Of a DNA stretch of 64,000 nt, positions 32,018 through 40,338 are shown piece by piece. The translations under genes were made by a program, and so were the position numbers. How positions within the stretch are numbered: position 1 is the stretch's first letter; the number at the start of each line of letters is the position of its first letter. Below the pieces are notes generated by a model, which was not told the DNA's origin, made no database searches, and was given only the letters and a program-made list of their open reading frames with translations. Origin of the DNA: CAXRDE01 sp964229355. GTDB lineage: Bacteria > Cyanobacteriota > Sericytochromatia > UBA7694. The stretch lies in NCBI GenBank assembly GCA_964229355.1, contig CAXRDE010000004.1:1-64000 (forward strand). Direction: 5' to 3'.

Positions 32018-32026
32018 TGTTAGAAT
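32018..32026 (+). promoter_or_regulatory. Extended -10 box 6 nt before a start codon
   Basis: TGTTAGAAT (TGn plus TAGAAT) is followed by AAAGCC and the ATG at 32033. No Shine-Dalgarno sequence precedes the ATG, so a leaderless mRNA is likely. Confidence 0.5.
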
Positions 32027-32032
32027 AAAGCC

Positions 32033-32608
32033 ATGCTAAGCACTCATTTTTTAGATGCTCATTTGTTAAGTGCCCCTGGGCAAAGCCTGTCTTCAGGGGG
32101 CGTGCTGGCGTCTGGCCAGGGGGCACCCGTTTCGCCCTTTCAAGCGGTGTTAGCGCGTTTGATGACGGTGCCCGATCCCTTTGATTTGGAGTGGCTTACC
32201 CAGGAACGTCAGGTAGAGGACTCCCAATTGTTGACCCTCAACCCCTACGTCAATATCAAGGCGGTGATGGCAGCTCACCCCGAACAGCAGGTTTTTTACG
32301 CTGAGGGAGCGATTCGTATTCAGGAGGCACGCGCTCAGTCGGTGCTTCCGCCGGTGCCGCAGGTACCGCCACCGCAAGTGGTGCACGAGGCCAGTGTGCC
32401 CGCCCTGCGTGATAACGAACCCTTTCGTCAGGTGGTGGCGGCTACGGCGGTTTCTTCTCTGGCCATGGGAACGGGGCTAAAGGCACGTGCTGAAGTGACC
32501 CATCCAGAGCATCTTCACGCGCTCCTGCAGCGCGTCGTGGCCACGCCTGTCAGTAAGGTGAGCCGAGCATATGATGTGAGAAATGACCACACTTTTTGGG
32601 ATAAATAA
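32033..32608 (+). CDS. Hypothetical protein with disordered ends
   Basis: 191 residues, no signal peptide. The first 35 residues are Ser/Gly/Ala-rich; a helical part (FQAVLARLMTVPDPFDLEWL) follows, then a Pro-rich linker (PPVPQVPPPQVV) and a C-terminal helical region. It has the same style of polar N-terminus as the wall-type enzymes here but no recognisable catalytic domain. Probably leaderless mRNA. It precedes the TerB-like gene by 33 bp. Function unknown. Confidence 0.6.
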   Translation: MLSTHFLDAHLLSAPGQSLSSGGVLASGQGAPVSPFQAVLARLMTVPDPFDLEWLTQERQVEDSQLLTLNPYVNIKAVMAAHPEQQVFYAEGAIRIQEARAQSVLPPVPQVPPPQVVHEASVPALRDNEPFRQVVAATAVSSLAMGTGLKARAEVTHPEHLHALLQRVVATPVSKVSRAYDVRNDHTFWDK

Positions 32609-32641
32609 GTGGTAGGCAACAGAAGAGAGTAGGATAGGTTC

Positions 32642-33109
32642 ATGATCTTTGATATTCACACAGTAATGAAGCGCTACGATATGGAGTCCGATGAGCAGGC
32701 CCGTGCCCTGCGCTATTTTAAAGCCCTCAAATATATTATCGCGGCCGATGGCGATATTGCGGAGGCTGAATGGGCTGCCTTAAGCCGATGGATGCATCGT
32801 CATCAATTGCCTCAGGAGCTGGTTCAGGCCATCACTGACTTTGACGTCGCCACGGTTCAGGACATTGCTGAGGTCTTGCCCAATTACAAAAAGGACAGCG
32901 CCCGTGCTCGCTCGCTGATTCGCGATGCCATTGAAATTGCCCGTGCAGACGGTGTGTTTTCTCACGAAGAAAACGCTGCCGTGCAGTTTGCCGCGCGCAT
33001 ACTGGGGGTTTCTCAAGAAACCGTGATGGCGCTTGAGGCCCTGGTGGAAATGGAAGCCAGCACCGAAAAACTGCGGGTTGCGCTGCTGAGTCGCAAAGAC
33101 AATCCTTAA
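32642..33109 (+). CDS. TerB-like helical protein
   Basis: 155 residues, all-helical, with the TerB/DjlA N-terminal pattern: FKALKYIIAADGDIAEAEW and DAIEIARADGVFSHEENAA, each with the acidic ADG(D/V)I/F...E metal-binding-like loop. TerB-like domains occur in tellurite resistance and membrane stress systems. AGG lies 6-8 nt before the ATG. Role here unknown. Confidence 0.7.
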   Translation: MIFDIHTVMKRYDMESDEQARALRYFKALKYIIAADGDIAEAEWAALSRWMHRHQLPQELVQAITDFDVATVQDIAEVLPNYKKDSARARSLIRDAIEIARADGVFSHEENAAVQFAARILGVSQETVMALEALVEMEASTEKLRVALLSRKDNP

Positions 33110-33116
33110 CAGGCGT

Positions 33117-33833
33117 TTAGTTTCGTGCTCCAAAGATGGCGCTGCCCACGCGTACCAGCGTGGCACCGGCTTCAATGGCCCATTCAAAATCCCCTGACAT
33201 GCCCATGGATAAATGCGGCAAGCTCTGGTTTTCGGGGCGCAGTCCCGGAAGTTCACGGGCTTGCTGGCGGATGTCTGCCAGTCGTTTAAAGCTGTCTTTG
33301 ACCTCCTGTTCATCGGGGCTGTGGGCACCAATGGTCATGAATCCCTGTACCACCAGCTGAGGCATTTCATTGACCCTCAGCAACAGTTCCAGGGCCTCCT
33401 CGGGTAAAACACCCGATTTGGTGTCTTCTCGTGCAGCATTCACCTGAATCAGCACGTCCAGTTTGCGCTCCATGCGCTCCAGTTTGTCTTGCAGCTTTTG
33501 TGCCAACGACAGGCGATCGAGGGTGTGCAAAAGCGCAATATGGGGCAACACGTCCTTGATTTTATTGCTTTGCAAGTGACCAATAAAGTGCCAATGAGGC
33601 GCAGCGTGATGGGAAGATAACGCCTGCGCCTTGGCTTTCAGCTCCTGGGCTTTGTTCTCGCCAAAGACGCAAGGCTGTTGGTAAGGATTCGCTAAAAATT
33701 CTGACAGGCGTTCTGCAGGCACGGTTTTTGAAACCATGACCAATTGCACTTCAGCGGGGTCACGGCCCGCCTGCTGACAGCGGGCTTCGATGCGATCTAA
33801 AATCTGTTTTAAACCCTCAAAGGCAGTATTCAC
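33117..33833 (-). CDS. PLP homeostasis protein (YggS/PLPBP family)
   Basis: 238 residues. Binds pyridoxal phosphate through the Lys in MVSKTVPAERL; other marks are HWHFIGHLQSNK, IQVNAAREDTKSG and LSMGMSGDFEWAIEAGATLVRVGSAIFG. Buffers PLP and affects amino-acid metabolism; not an enzyme. GTG start directly follows the stop of the small coiled-coil gene. In many bacteria yggS lies near cell-division or pilT genes; not so here. Confidence 0.95.
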   Translation of the reverse strand: MNTAFEGLKQILDRIEARCQQAGRDPAEVQLVMVSKTVPAERLSEFLANPYQQPCVFGENKAQELKAKAQALSSHHAAPHWHFIGHLQSNKIKDVLPHIALLHTLDRLSLAQKLQDKLERMERKLDVLIQVNAAREDTKSGVLPEEALELLLRVNEMPQLVVQGFMTIGAHSPDEQEVKDSFKRLADIRQQARELPGLRPENQSLPHLSMGMSGDFEWAIEAGATLVRVGSAIFGARN

Positions 33834-34043
33834 TTAGCGATCCACTTTCACACGCAGACCACTGGAGCCAAAGGCGTCGTCAATGCGGTCTAGCGAACGT
33901 TCAATATTGCTCAGGTGCCGGTTGGTTTCGCGCATTTCTGAGCGCATTTGTGCCAGCTCTTGTTGGTTGCCATTGCTGGCATAGGCCCCCATTAAAAAGT
34001 GTAGACTGAGACCCAATAAAAATCCAAGCACAAGCTTTTGCAT
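33834..34043 (-). CDS. Small signal-anchored coiled-coil protein
   Basis: 69 residues from the ATG at 34043, supported by GGAGG 7-8 nt upstream. An N-terminal hydrophobic segment (LVLGFLLGLSLHFLMGAYA) is a signal peptide or anchor. The rest is a charged helix with heptad character (MRSEMRETNRHLSNIERSLDRID). Directly adjoins yggS. Unknown function. Confidence 0.6.
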   Translation of the reverse strand: MQKLVLGFLLGLSLHFLMGAYASNGNQQELAQMRSEMRETNRHLSNIERSLDRIDDAFGSSGLRVKVDR

Positions 34044-34109
34044 ATCTTGATGCCTCCATAATGTTAAAATACCTTTTAAGACTATACCAAGAAAGTAACA
34101 GGTTTTTGA

Positions 34110-34643
34110 ATGGCGCATTCTTCTGAGACATCGCCCCAGGCGATTAAGTTACCTCCCATTGTCAATTTAAAAGACGTGGAGTTTACGCTCCAGCAACAGG
34201 GCGATCAATACGCGGCCCAGCACGCCCGCCTTGGGGAGCGTTTGGGTTCCCAAAAACTGGGTTCGCAGTTGGTGATTGTTCCCCCCGGTAAAAAGGCCTG
34301 GCCTTATCACGCCCACTTTGTGAATGAAGAGCTCTTCTTTATTTTGGCCGGTGAAGGGGTTTTGCGTATTCATGACAAAGAGTATTTGCTCAGTTCGGGC
34401 GATTTGATCTCGATTCCGCCGGGCCCTGACTATGCTCACCAGCTGATCAATGTGTCAGAGACTGAAGAGTTGACGTATTTGTCGATCAGCACCATGGAAG
34501 AGCCAGATATTGTGCTATTTCCCGAGAGCAATAAAATTTCAGTGATTGCAGGGACCCCTCCTGGTGGAGACCCCAGTGCAGCCACGCTGAATTTTACGAC
34601 CCGTCTGGAGCATGAAGTGGACTACTGGGATGGAGAAGACTAA
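34110..34643 (+). CDS. Cupin-domain protein
   Basis: 177 residues with a single conserved cupin barrel: motif 1 WPYHAHFVNEELFFILAGEG (His, His, Glu) and motif 2 SGDLISIPPGPDYAHQLIN (His). Metal-binding residues are complete. Close to the group of cupins that bind sugars or act as small isomerases/dioxygenases; substrate cannot be told. AGGT site 7 nt before the ATG; TAATG junction with the next gene. Confidence 0.85.
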   Translation: MAHSSETSPQAIKLPPIVNLKDVEFTLQQQGDQYAAQHARLGERLGSQKLGSQLVIVPPGKKAWPYHAHFVNEELFFILAGEGVLRIHDKEYLLSSGDLISIPPGPDYAHQLINVSETEELTYLSISTMEEPDIVLFPESNKISVIAGTPPGGDPSAATLNFTTRLEHEVDYWDGED

Positions 34644-34924
34644 TGTCAGAAGAAGAATTGACCGAAGCGCAAAGCGCTGTAGATATTCACGATATTGAGC
34701 TGCTGAAAAAGCTGTGGTTTATGATTCGCGATAGCCAGAGCAGTAAAGACGTGTTTACCCTGACCAAATTGGTGCTCGATAGCTTGCCCTATGACTGGAT
34801 TGATCCCCAGGAAAACTGGCTCTTGATTGCCAGCCAGTTAGAGCTGCACGGTGAAGATGAATTGGCCAGTATTTTTAAACTGGCCAACCGCAAGGTGTTT
34901 CATTTGACCCTGAACGGCAAATAA
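34643..34924 (+). CDS. Hypothetical small acidic protein
   Basis: 93 residues, helical and acidic (IHDIELLKKLWFMIRDSQSS, LELHGEDELASIFKLANRK), no signal or membrane segment. The start overlaps the cupin stop (TAATG), so the two are co-translated. No family recognised. Transcription ends at the hairpin at 34941-34976. Confidence 0.65.
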   Translation: MSEEELTEAQSAVDIHDIELLKKLWFMIRDSQSSKDVFTLTKLVLDSLPYDWIDPQENWLLIASQLELHGEDELASIFKLANRKVFHLTLNGK

Positions 34925-34940
34925 AGCGCGCTTTAGTCGC

Positions 34941-34976
34941 AAAAAAGCCCCGGTGAAATCTTTCACCGGGGCTTTT
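34941..34976. terminator. Bidirectional terminator between cupin operon and nusG
   Basis: A long stem AGCCCCGGTGAAA/TTTCACCGGGGCT with a tiny loop is flanked by six A on the left and four T on the right, between convergent transcription units. It can end both. Confidence 0.85.
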
Positions 34977-34991
34977 CTCGATATACAAAAC

Positions 34992-35540
34992 CTAGGGTTT
35001 GCTGATCTGATCGAAGCGCAGTTCCACAGGAGTGGAACGACCAAAGATAGACACCGAGACTTTGACCTTGCCTTGCTCGGGGTTGACCTCGATAATCTTG
35101 CCGTTGAAGTCCTGGAAAGGACCGTTGTTGATTTTGACTTCTTCGCCCACTTTGTAATCGAATTCGATCCGGGCTTTGCGAGACGAAGCGCGCTTGAGAA
35201 TCTTTTTCACTTCCCGTTGGCTCAGGGGCACGGGCTGGTTGCTCGCGCCGACAAAGCTGGTGACGCCGGGGGTGTTGCGAACGGCTAACCAGGACTCATC
35301 GTCCATAATCATCTCGACAAGTACATACCCTGGAAAGATTTTTTTGGTTTTTTCGCTGCGCTTGCCATCTTTGAGTTCGATGACTTTTTCTTCAGGCACT
35401 TCAATGTTGAAAATGCGATTGTCCATGCCCATGGTCTTGATGCGACTGAGCAAGTTTTGTTTGACTTTGCCTTCGTGTCCTGAATACGTGTTAATGACAT
35501 ACCAGCGTTTTCCCTGGGTATCAAATCCTGTAACTGCCAT
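34992..35540 (-). CDS. nusG: Transcription termination/antitermination factor NusG
   Basis: 182 residues. The NGN domain has RWYVINTYSGHEGKVKQNL, FPGYVLVEM and NTPGVTSFVG; the C-terminal KOW domain has VKINNGPFQDFNGKIIEVN. Binds RNA polymerase and promotes elongation and Rho or ribosome coupling. Follows secE by 10 bp in the conserved tRNA-Trp/secE/nusG order. Normal length. Confidence 0.97.
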   Translation of the reverse strand: MAVTGFDTQGKRWYVINTYSGHEGKVKQNLLSRIKTMGMDNRIFNIEVPEEKVIELKDGKRSEKTKKIFPGYVLVEMIMDDESWLAVRNTPGVTSFVGASNQPVPLSQREVKKILKRASSRKARIEFDYKVGEEVKINNGPFQDFNGKIIEVNPEQGKVKVSVSIFGRSTPVELRFDQISKP

Positions 35541-35550
35541 TCTTAAAGCC

Positions 35551-35814
35551 TCACTTCAATATAAAACTGAGTAAAAAATTTGAGATAAAATCATAAAAGT
35601 TCACCAACGCAATCACAAAGATCACGGTAATCAATACCACGATGGATTCCACAGTGACCTGGCGAGGGGTTGGCCATTGAATTTTACGGTATTCACCCCA
35701 GGAATCTTTGCTGAACTGAATCAGCTTTTGTGGCGTCGACTCAGGGGGTTGAGCCTTCGACTTTTTGCCTTTATTTTTGGCGGGGGCCGATTCTTGTTTT
35801 GTTGCTTTTGCCAT
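35551..35814 (-). CDS. secE: Preprotein translocase subunit SecE
   Basis: 87 residues from the ATG at 35814 (AAGGA 7 nt upstream). Lys/Ala/Pro-rich N-terminus, the amphipathic SWGEYRKIQWPTPRQ motif typical of SecE, then one membrane helix (IVVLITVIFVIALVNF). Part of the SecYEG channel. A longer frame upstream would read into the tRNA gene and is rejected. Confidence 0.93.
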   Translation of the reverse strand: MAKATKQESAPAKNKGKKSKAQPPESTPQKLIQFSKDSWGEYRKIQWPTPRQVTVESIVVLITVIFVIALVNFYDFISNFLLSFILK

Positions 35815-35838
35815 ATGATTTTCCTTAAGCGAACTAAG

Positions 35839-35911
35839 CACGCCGTGAAGGACTTGAACCCTCGACATTCGGTTTTGGAGACCGACGTTCTACCAACTGA
35901 ACTAACGACGC
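35839..35911 (-). tRNA. tRNA-Trp (CCA), downstream copy
   Basis: 73 nt cloverleaf: acceptor GCGTCGT/ACGGCGT with two G-U pairs (1:72 and 4:69), D-arm GTTCAGTTGGTAGAAC, anticodon loop CTCCAAA (anticodon CCA), T-loop TTCAAGT, discriminator G. CCA is not encoded. Lies 24 bp upstream of secE. Differs from the other copy at the acceptor 3' strand and T-loop. Confidence 0.9.
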
Positions 35912-36060
35912 AAATCTGTTTCCTTACCAACACAAATAGACCCTTGCGGGTTGTCCTTGGGGGGGAAGTGACACCATCATAACACGAATTGATGTGAGCC
36001 ATAAGGGGGAAGCGTGAAAATGCTGAAAATCCTTGAAGGGATTCCAAAAAATGAAAAAAG

Positions 36061-36133
36061 CGCGTCGTGAAGGACTCGAACCCTCGACATTCGGTTTTGG
36101 AGACCGACGTTCTACCAACTGAACTAACGACGC
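36061..36133 (-). tRNA. tRNA-Trp (CCA), upstream copy
   Basis: 73 nt, same D and anticodon arms as the downstream copy, but with a fully paired acceptor stem (GCGTCGT/ACGACGC) and canonical T-loop TTCGAGT. Discriminator G, CCA not encoded. Separated from the other copy by 149 bp. Confidence 0.93.
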
Positions 36134-36143
36134 ACGTCAAAAA

Positions 36144-36152
36144 ATCATAGCA
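36144..36152 (-). promoter_or_regulatory. Extended -10 promoter of the tRNA-Trp/secE/nusG unit
   Basis: TGCTATGAT on the minus strand (TGn plus TATGAT) lies 10 bp upstream of the first tRNA-Trp. No strong -35 element seen. Confidence 0.5.
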
Positions 36153-36186
36153 TAGCCTTTAATGGCTGGGAAGGGGATGGCACGCT

Positions 36187-36825
36187 TTAACCCGCCACGG
36201 TAATTAACAGACGCTGGTATTCCTTACCGCCAAACACCGGCAGGCCGACTAACGAAGGGGCCTCCCAGAGCGCTAAAAATTCATCCACATCCATTTCTAC
36301 ATAGGGCGCAGACTGCGATTCGTGCATAATAATCGTGTTGCGTCGGGGGTTATAGCCCACCACCAGCACGTAATGGGTAAAGAACAGAGCGTCAAATTCT
36401 AAAAGCACAATGGCGGGGCGTCCGGCGTCGACTTCTGAAATCAACTGCTCCAGGCTGCTCTGGTAATAACTTTGGGCCTGGAGTCCTTTTTCGCGCAGGT
36501 AATTTTGTAGGGTGGTGTAAGAGGTGCCCACATTAATGGCGTTGCTTTCATTGACCACCTGCTGATAACTAATATCCTGGCCCCAAAATTGCAGGGCCAT
36601 GCTCATAACGGCCTGGCCACAGGTATTGTCTTCGCCCTGTTTCACATAGGGCACACCGCCAATATAGCGGGCGCCGTTGCTGGCCGTGTGTAAGGTGCGG
36701 GTTTGTTGAGTAGTAAAGTCAATGCCTCGCCACCGGTAATTGTTGGGGGTTTGTAACGGAACAGTGGGGGGCTGACAGGCGGTGAATAGGCTACAGAAGA
36801 GGAGGCTTTTCCAAAATATATGCAT
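36187..36825 (-). CDS. C39-like cysteine peptidase lipoprotein
   Basis: 212 residues. Lipobox LFTAC with Cys17; then a papain/C39-like domain with Cys69 (DNTCGQAVMSMAL), His151 (THYVLVVGY) and an acidic residue in MHES. AAAGGA precedes the ATG. Likely surface- or periplasm-facing protease or related hydrolase. It aligns with residues 158-371 of the fusion protein at 19072-20187, including the CQPPTVPLQ/CKTPTVPIQ start. Substrate unknown. Confidence 0.8.
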   Translation of the reverse strand: MHIFWKSLLFCSLFTACQPPTVPLQTPNNYRWRGIDFTTQQTRTLHTASNGARYIGGVPYVKQGEDNTCGQAVMSMALQFWGQDISYQQVVNESNAINVGTSYTTLQNYLREKGLQAQSYYQSSLEQLISEVDAGRPAIVLLEFDALFFTHYVLVVGYNPRRNTIIMHESQSAPYVEMDVDEFLALWEAPSLVGLPVFGGKEYQRLLITVAG

Positions 36826-36845
36826 GGCTTTGATTCCTTTGGGTC

Positions 36846-36882
36846 AAAAAAAATGCCGTACGGTTAGGGTGCCGTACGGCAT
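36846..36882 (-). terminator. Rho-independent terminator after the Spy-like lipoprotein gene
   Basis: On the minus strand an 11-bp perfect stem (ATGCCGTACGG/CCGTACGGCAT) with an 8-nt loop is followed by seven to eight T. Confidence 0.85.
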
Positions 36883-36912
36883 GTAGGGTTTTAGCGATAA
36901 AACGTGAACTTT

Positions 36913-37989
36913 TTATAATCCAGGGCGGTGGCCCATCATGGGATGGCCACCGCGACCGGGACCGCCTTGAGCAGGACCTTGCTTAAAGCCACCTTCTTTA
37001 ATGCCACCCAGGTGCATAGGGCCGTCGGCCAGGCCGGGACCGCGTCCTGCGTTTAAGAGACCGCTGTCCACAAACACCTGGCGTTGTTCAGCGCTTAACA
37101 CACTGTGCAGGGCGGCCAGTGGGCTTAAGGGGTTCTGGTCCACTTTTTCGGGGTGTTTATGCAGGGCTGCAATGGCCTCAGCAGTCGCAGAACCTGAACT
37201 TAACAGGGTGATTAAGGCCTGGGGATCGGGTTTGGCGGGAGCTGCAGGGCGATTGGCTTCAAAGGCTGCACTTAATGCGCTTTGTTGGGCCTCGGTCAGA
37301 CTCAGTTTTTCGGTCAACTGGGTCAGATGTGCGGCCCCTTTGTCTGCGACTTCAGGGCGATTGGCTTCTCTTTCAGCGATCGCTGTGGCTTGCTCTGCGG
37401 CTTTGCTGGCTACAGTGGCTTGCTGTTCAGCGGTTAACACATTCCAGATGTCCAGGGTTTGTTGGGCACGAGCCAGGGTCAGGGCGCTGTGGTCAGCAGG
37501 CTCTACGGGAGCGGGGTGTAAGCTTTCCATTTCAGCGTGCAAAGCCGCTGCATCAAAGCTCTCTGAAAGGAAGGCGGTTTTGATTTTGTCTTGAACCGCT
37601 TCAATCGCACTGGCATCAGGTGGGGTGGGGCGTTCTCCGGCCGCTGGGGGTTCAGGACGATCTGCTTTGGCAGCTTCTAGAATACTTTGAATCTCGGTTT
37701 TTTGCGCATCAGTGAGGTTTAAGTCAGCACTCAGAAACCCAAAGCCAGCAGGCCCAAAACCGGCTTCACCATGACCACCACGGCCATCTTTTTGGCCCAT
37801 TTGCATTTTGCCTTTGCCAAAACCAGCGATTGTCGTTTCGCTACTGGCGTCATCACTTAAGGCCAGTTGACTAAAGAAGGCGTCGTTGCTGCCCAGAGCC
37901 GCAGCGTTAATGGCGTTTTCACCACCACAAGCACTTAAGACTGCTGCGCTCAGTACCATCATGAGACCTGTTGTTACGATTTTTTTCAT
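36913..37989 (-). CDS. Spy/CpxP-like repeat lipoprotein
   Basis: 358 residues. Lipobox VLSAC at Cys21. Four LTxxQ-type motifs typical of Spy/CpxP chaperones appear: LNLTDAQKTEI, NVLTAEQQATV, LSLTEAQQSAL and HSVLSAEQRQVF, suggesting a doubled Spy-like helical cradle. Both ends are Gly/Met/His-rich (GKMQMGQKDGRGGHG, GGHPMMGHRPGL). Spy and CpxP act in periplasmic stress and are controlled by CpxAR/BaeSR; here a similar two-component system lies just upstream at 38126-40315. Probably a stress chaperone or metal-sensing inhibitor. Confidence 0.75.
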   Translation of the reverse strand: MKKIVTTGLMMVLSAAVLSACGGENAINAAALGSNDAFFSQLALSDDASSETTIAGFGKGKMQMGQKDGRGGHGEAGFGPAGFGFLSADLNLTDAQKTEIQSILEAAKADRPEPPAAGERPTPPDASAIEAVQDKIKTAFLSESFDAAALHAEMESLHPAPVEPADHSALTLARAQQTLDIWNVLTAEQQATVASKAAEQATAIAEREANRPEVADKGAAHLTQLTEKLSLTEAQQSALSAAFEANRPAAPAKPDPQALITLLSSGSATAEAIAALHKHPEKVDQNPLSPLAALHSVLSAEQRQVFVDSGLLNAGRGPGLADGPMHLGGIKEGGFKQGPAQGGPGRGGHPMMGHRPGL

Positions 37990-38125
37990 TTGAATTAACC
38001 TTTCAGCATTTGCTTTGATTTTGTGTGAGGGGCTTGTGTTCCCTTCATGCTGTTATCTTGCCACCGCTATGTGAATCGCTTTGTGGTGAAATGTGAACGG
38101 TTTGTAAATGATTGTTAAAATATTG

Positions 38126-39607
38126 TCAATTTGTCAAGTTTTTAATAGAGAGTCGTCCGGTGCCCCGAAATTGGGCAATGGAAGGAAAACACAGCGACAC
38201 AATCAGCCCCCCGTCCTGGTCCGTGGGCAGAGCAAAACGCACGCTGCCCTGATGCAAGGCCATGATTTTGTGTACAATGGCCAATCCCAGACCGTTGCCT
38301 CCGGTTTTACGGGTGCGCGAGGTGTCGACCCGGTAAAAGGGTTCTGTAAGCTTGCTCAGGGCGGCTGCAGGTACACCAGGCCCACGATCGCGGATGTGCA
38401 CGAGGGTGTGCTCGGCATTGGCTTCCCATGAAAGATCCACCTGGCTGTTTTCAGGGGCATATTTAATCACATTTGAAAGCAAATTGTTTAAAGCCCGATC
38501 GAGCAGGTGTTGTCGACCCAGCACCAGGATATCTTCAGCACCTTTTGCAAAACGGGTTTCAATGTGAATCTGATGTTGCTCAAACCACAACTGGTGGCGA
38601 TCTAAAGCCGCACTTATCCAGTTTTGCAAGTGAATGTTTTCGAGCGGCGCGCGTTCTTCGTTGAGATCCAGGACAGATACGTCTAGTAAGTCGTTGATCA
38701 AATGATCCAATTCTTCAATTTCATGAATGGCCCGCTCAATGTATTTGGCTTTGCCCTTGCCTTCTTTTGACAAGAGTTCCATGCTGACGCGCATGCGGGC
38801 TAAAGGTGAGCGCAGTTCGTGAGACACATCGGCAATCAGGCGTTGCTTTTCTTTGAGCATGGCCTGAATTTCCTGAGTCATGTGGTTAAAGGCTTCCACC
38901 AGGGGTTGGAACTCCTGATCCATGGCGGGTAGAGTACTGAAATTGCCGTCGGAAACCTGTTGAAAAGCTTCTGAAAAGGTGCGTAAGGGTCGCATAAGAT
39001 AGCGGACCAGCGGGAACAAAAAGAGGGCCAGGAGCAGCAATAAAACGCACACGAGAATGAGCGGTAGGTGTAAATAAGGGGGAATCCAATGGTTTTCGAA
39101 GTGGGGGGGGCGTCGACCCGGTGGCGGAGGACCTCCAGGTCCTCTGGGCGGGCCTTTAAAAAAGGGGAAATCTCTTTTGCCCTCAAGACTGGGTTCAGGA
39201 ATTTGAAATTCAATCACCCCTTCGGCGGGTTCATGGGGTTTTAAACTTCCCAGCACAAGGGTATCAGGACCCTTTTTTAAAAGGGTAAGGGGGCGGTCTT
39301 CCATTTGGTTTTGAAGGGACTCAGGCACGGGAGCGGGAATATAACGGATTTTCCAGTGCAGATCGTCGGCCAGTTGGGCGGTGCGGTTGGCGAGGATTTC
39401 GGAAGGCTGCGTTTTATGCAGCTCTTGCAATAAAAATAACACAATACCCGCCTGATGCTCGATCACGCGCTCGGTGAAGTTTTCTTTGCGCTCGCGGTTG
39501 CTTAAATAAAAGGACAACTGCGTGACCCCAAAGGTGAGTAACACCGCCAGGGTCACGCTGAGCGTGATGTATTTGTAAATGCGTCGGTAAAGCCGTGAAG
39601 TTTGCAT
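38126..39607 (-). CDS. Sensor histidine kinase, CpxA-like
   Basis: 493 residues. Membrane helices at about 13-35 and 181-201 enclose a periplasmic sensor that ends in a Pro/Gly-rich stretch (GPPRGPGGPPPPGRRPP, 152-168). HAMP follows, then His263 in DVSHELRSPLARM, an N-box (NNLLSNVIKYAP) and G-boxes (DRGPGVP, GGNGLGLAIV). Starts 3 bp after its response regulator. Likely senses envelope stress and phosphorylates that regulator. The poly-Pro region matches in style the lipoprotein at the head of the operon. Confidence 0.92.
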   Translation of the reverse strand: MQTSRLYRRIYKYITLSVTLAVLLTFGVTQLSFYLSNRERKENFTERVIEHQAGIVLFLLQELHKTQPSEILANRTAQLADDLHWKIRYIPAPVPESLQNQMEDRPLTLLKKGPDTLVLGSLKPHEPAEGVIEFQIPEPSLEGKRDFPFFKGPPRGPGGPPPPGRRPPHFENHWIPPYLHLPLILVCVLLLLLALFLFPLVRYLMRPLRTFSEAFQQVSDGNFSTLPAMDQEFQPLVEAFNHMTQEIQAMLKEKQRLIADVSHELRSPLARMRVSMELLSKEGKGKAKYIERAIHEIEELDHLINDLLDVSVLDLNEERAPLENIHLQNWISAALDRHQLWFEQHQIHIETRFAKGAEDILVLGRQHLLDRALNNLLSNVIKYAPENSQVDLSWEANAEHTLVHIRDRGPGVPAAALSKLTEPFYRVDTSRTRKTGGNGLGLAIVHKIMALHQGSVRFALPTDQDGGLIVSLCFPSIAQFRGTGRLSIKNLTN

Positions 39608-39610
39608 GGT

Positions 39611-40315
39611 TTAGCGGGTAAAAAGATACCCTACCCCTCGAACCGTTTTGATCATGTCTGGTTTTTTGGGATTGTCACCCAGTTTTTGACGCAGCCGTGA
39701 AATAAACACATCAATGGTGCGATCAAAGGCATCGAAGTCTAAGCCGCGCACTTTATTCATCAGTGACTCACGAGAGAGAACGACACCGGCGTTTTCCATG
39801 AGACAGAGCAGCATGTCAAACTCTGTGGAGGTCAGCTCTACCTCTTCGTTGGCGCGCCACACCTGGCGGCCATCCACGTTGATTTTAATCTCGTGTTTGT
39901 CAGAAACCAGGTGTTTAAACTGGGTGTGCTCGGCGTGAAACTGTTGGCTGCGCTCAAAGCGACGCATAATGGTTTTAATGCGGGCCAGCAGCTCACGGGG
40001 ATTAAAAGGTTTGGCCAAATAGTCGTCAATGCCCAGTTCCAGCCCGACAATTTTATTGTAGTCGTCTTTTTTGGCGGTGAGCATAATCACGGGCAAAAGG
40101 GGGTGCTGCTCCCGCAGGCGGCGATAGGTTTCAAAACCGTCTAATTCAGGCATCATGAAGTCCAGAAGCACCAGATCAATAGGATGCTTCTGGAGGTATT
40201 TTAACCCTTCACAGGGGCTGGCAGAACTGGTGAAGGCAATGTTTTCGTCTTCAAAATAGTCTGCCAGCAGTTCATGCATGTCTTCGTCGTCATCAATCAT
40301 ATGCACACGAATCAT
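39611..40315 (-). CDS. OmpR-family response regulator
   Basis: 234 residues. Receiver domain with acidic pocket (DDDED), phosphorylation site Asp52 (LLDFMMPE), Thr in MLTAKK and Lys102 (AKPF). Winged-helix output domain ends VRGVGYLFTR. In an operon lipoprotein-regulator-kinase, resembling CpxR/RstA types. Likely target: the Spy-like gene downstream of the kinase. Confidence 0.94.
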   Translation of the reverse strand: MIRVHMIDDDEDMHELLADYFEDENIAFTSSASPCEGLKYLQKHPIDLVLLDFMMPELDGFETYRRLREQHPLLPVIMLTAKKDDYNKIVGLELGIDDYLAKPFNPRELLARIKTIMRRFERSQQFHAEHTQFKHLVSDKHEIKINVDGRQVWRANEEVELTSTEFDMLLCLMENAGVVLSRESLMNKVRGLDFDAFDRTIDVFISRLRQKLGDNPKKPDMIKTVRGVGYLFTR

Positions 40316-40338
40316 GGATGGAAAATTCCTTTCTTGGC

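Noticed and set aside
35721..36140. An open frame running across both tRNA-Trp genes and the secE start
   Set aside because: Its repeated peptide is just the two tRNA copies translated; secE has a good start at 35814.
37001..37594. Long plus-strand open frame (197 codons) opposite the Spy-like gene
   Set aside because: Shadow of a GC-rich, Ala-rich gene; no ribosome site or recognisable domain.
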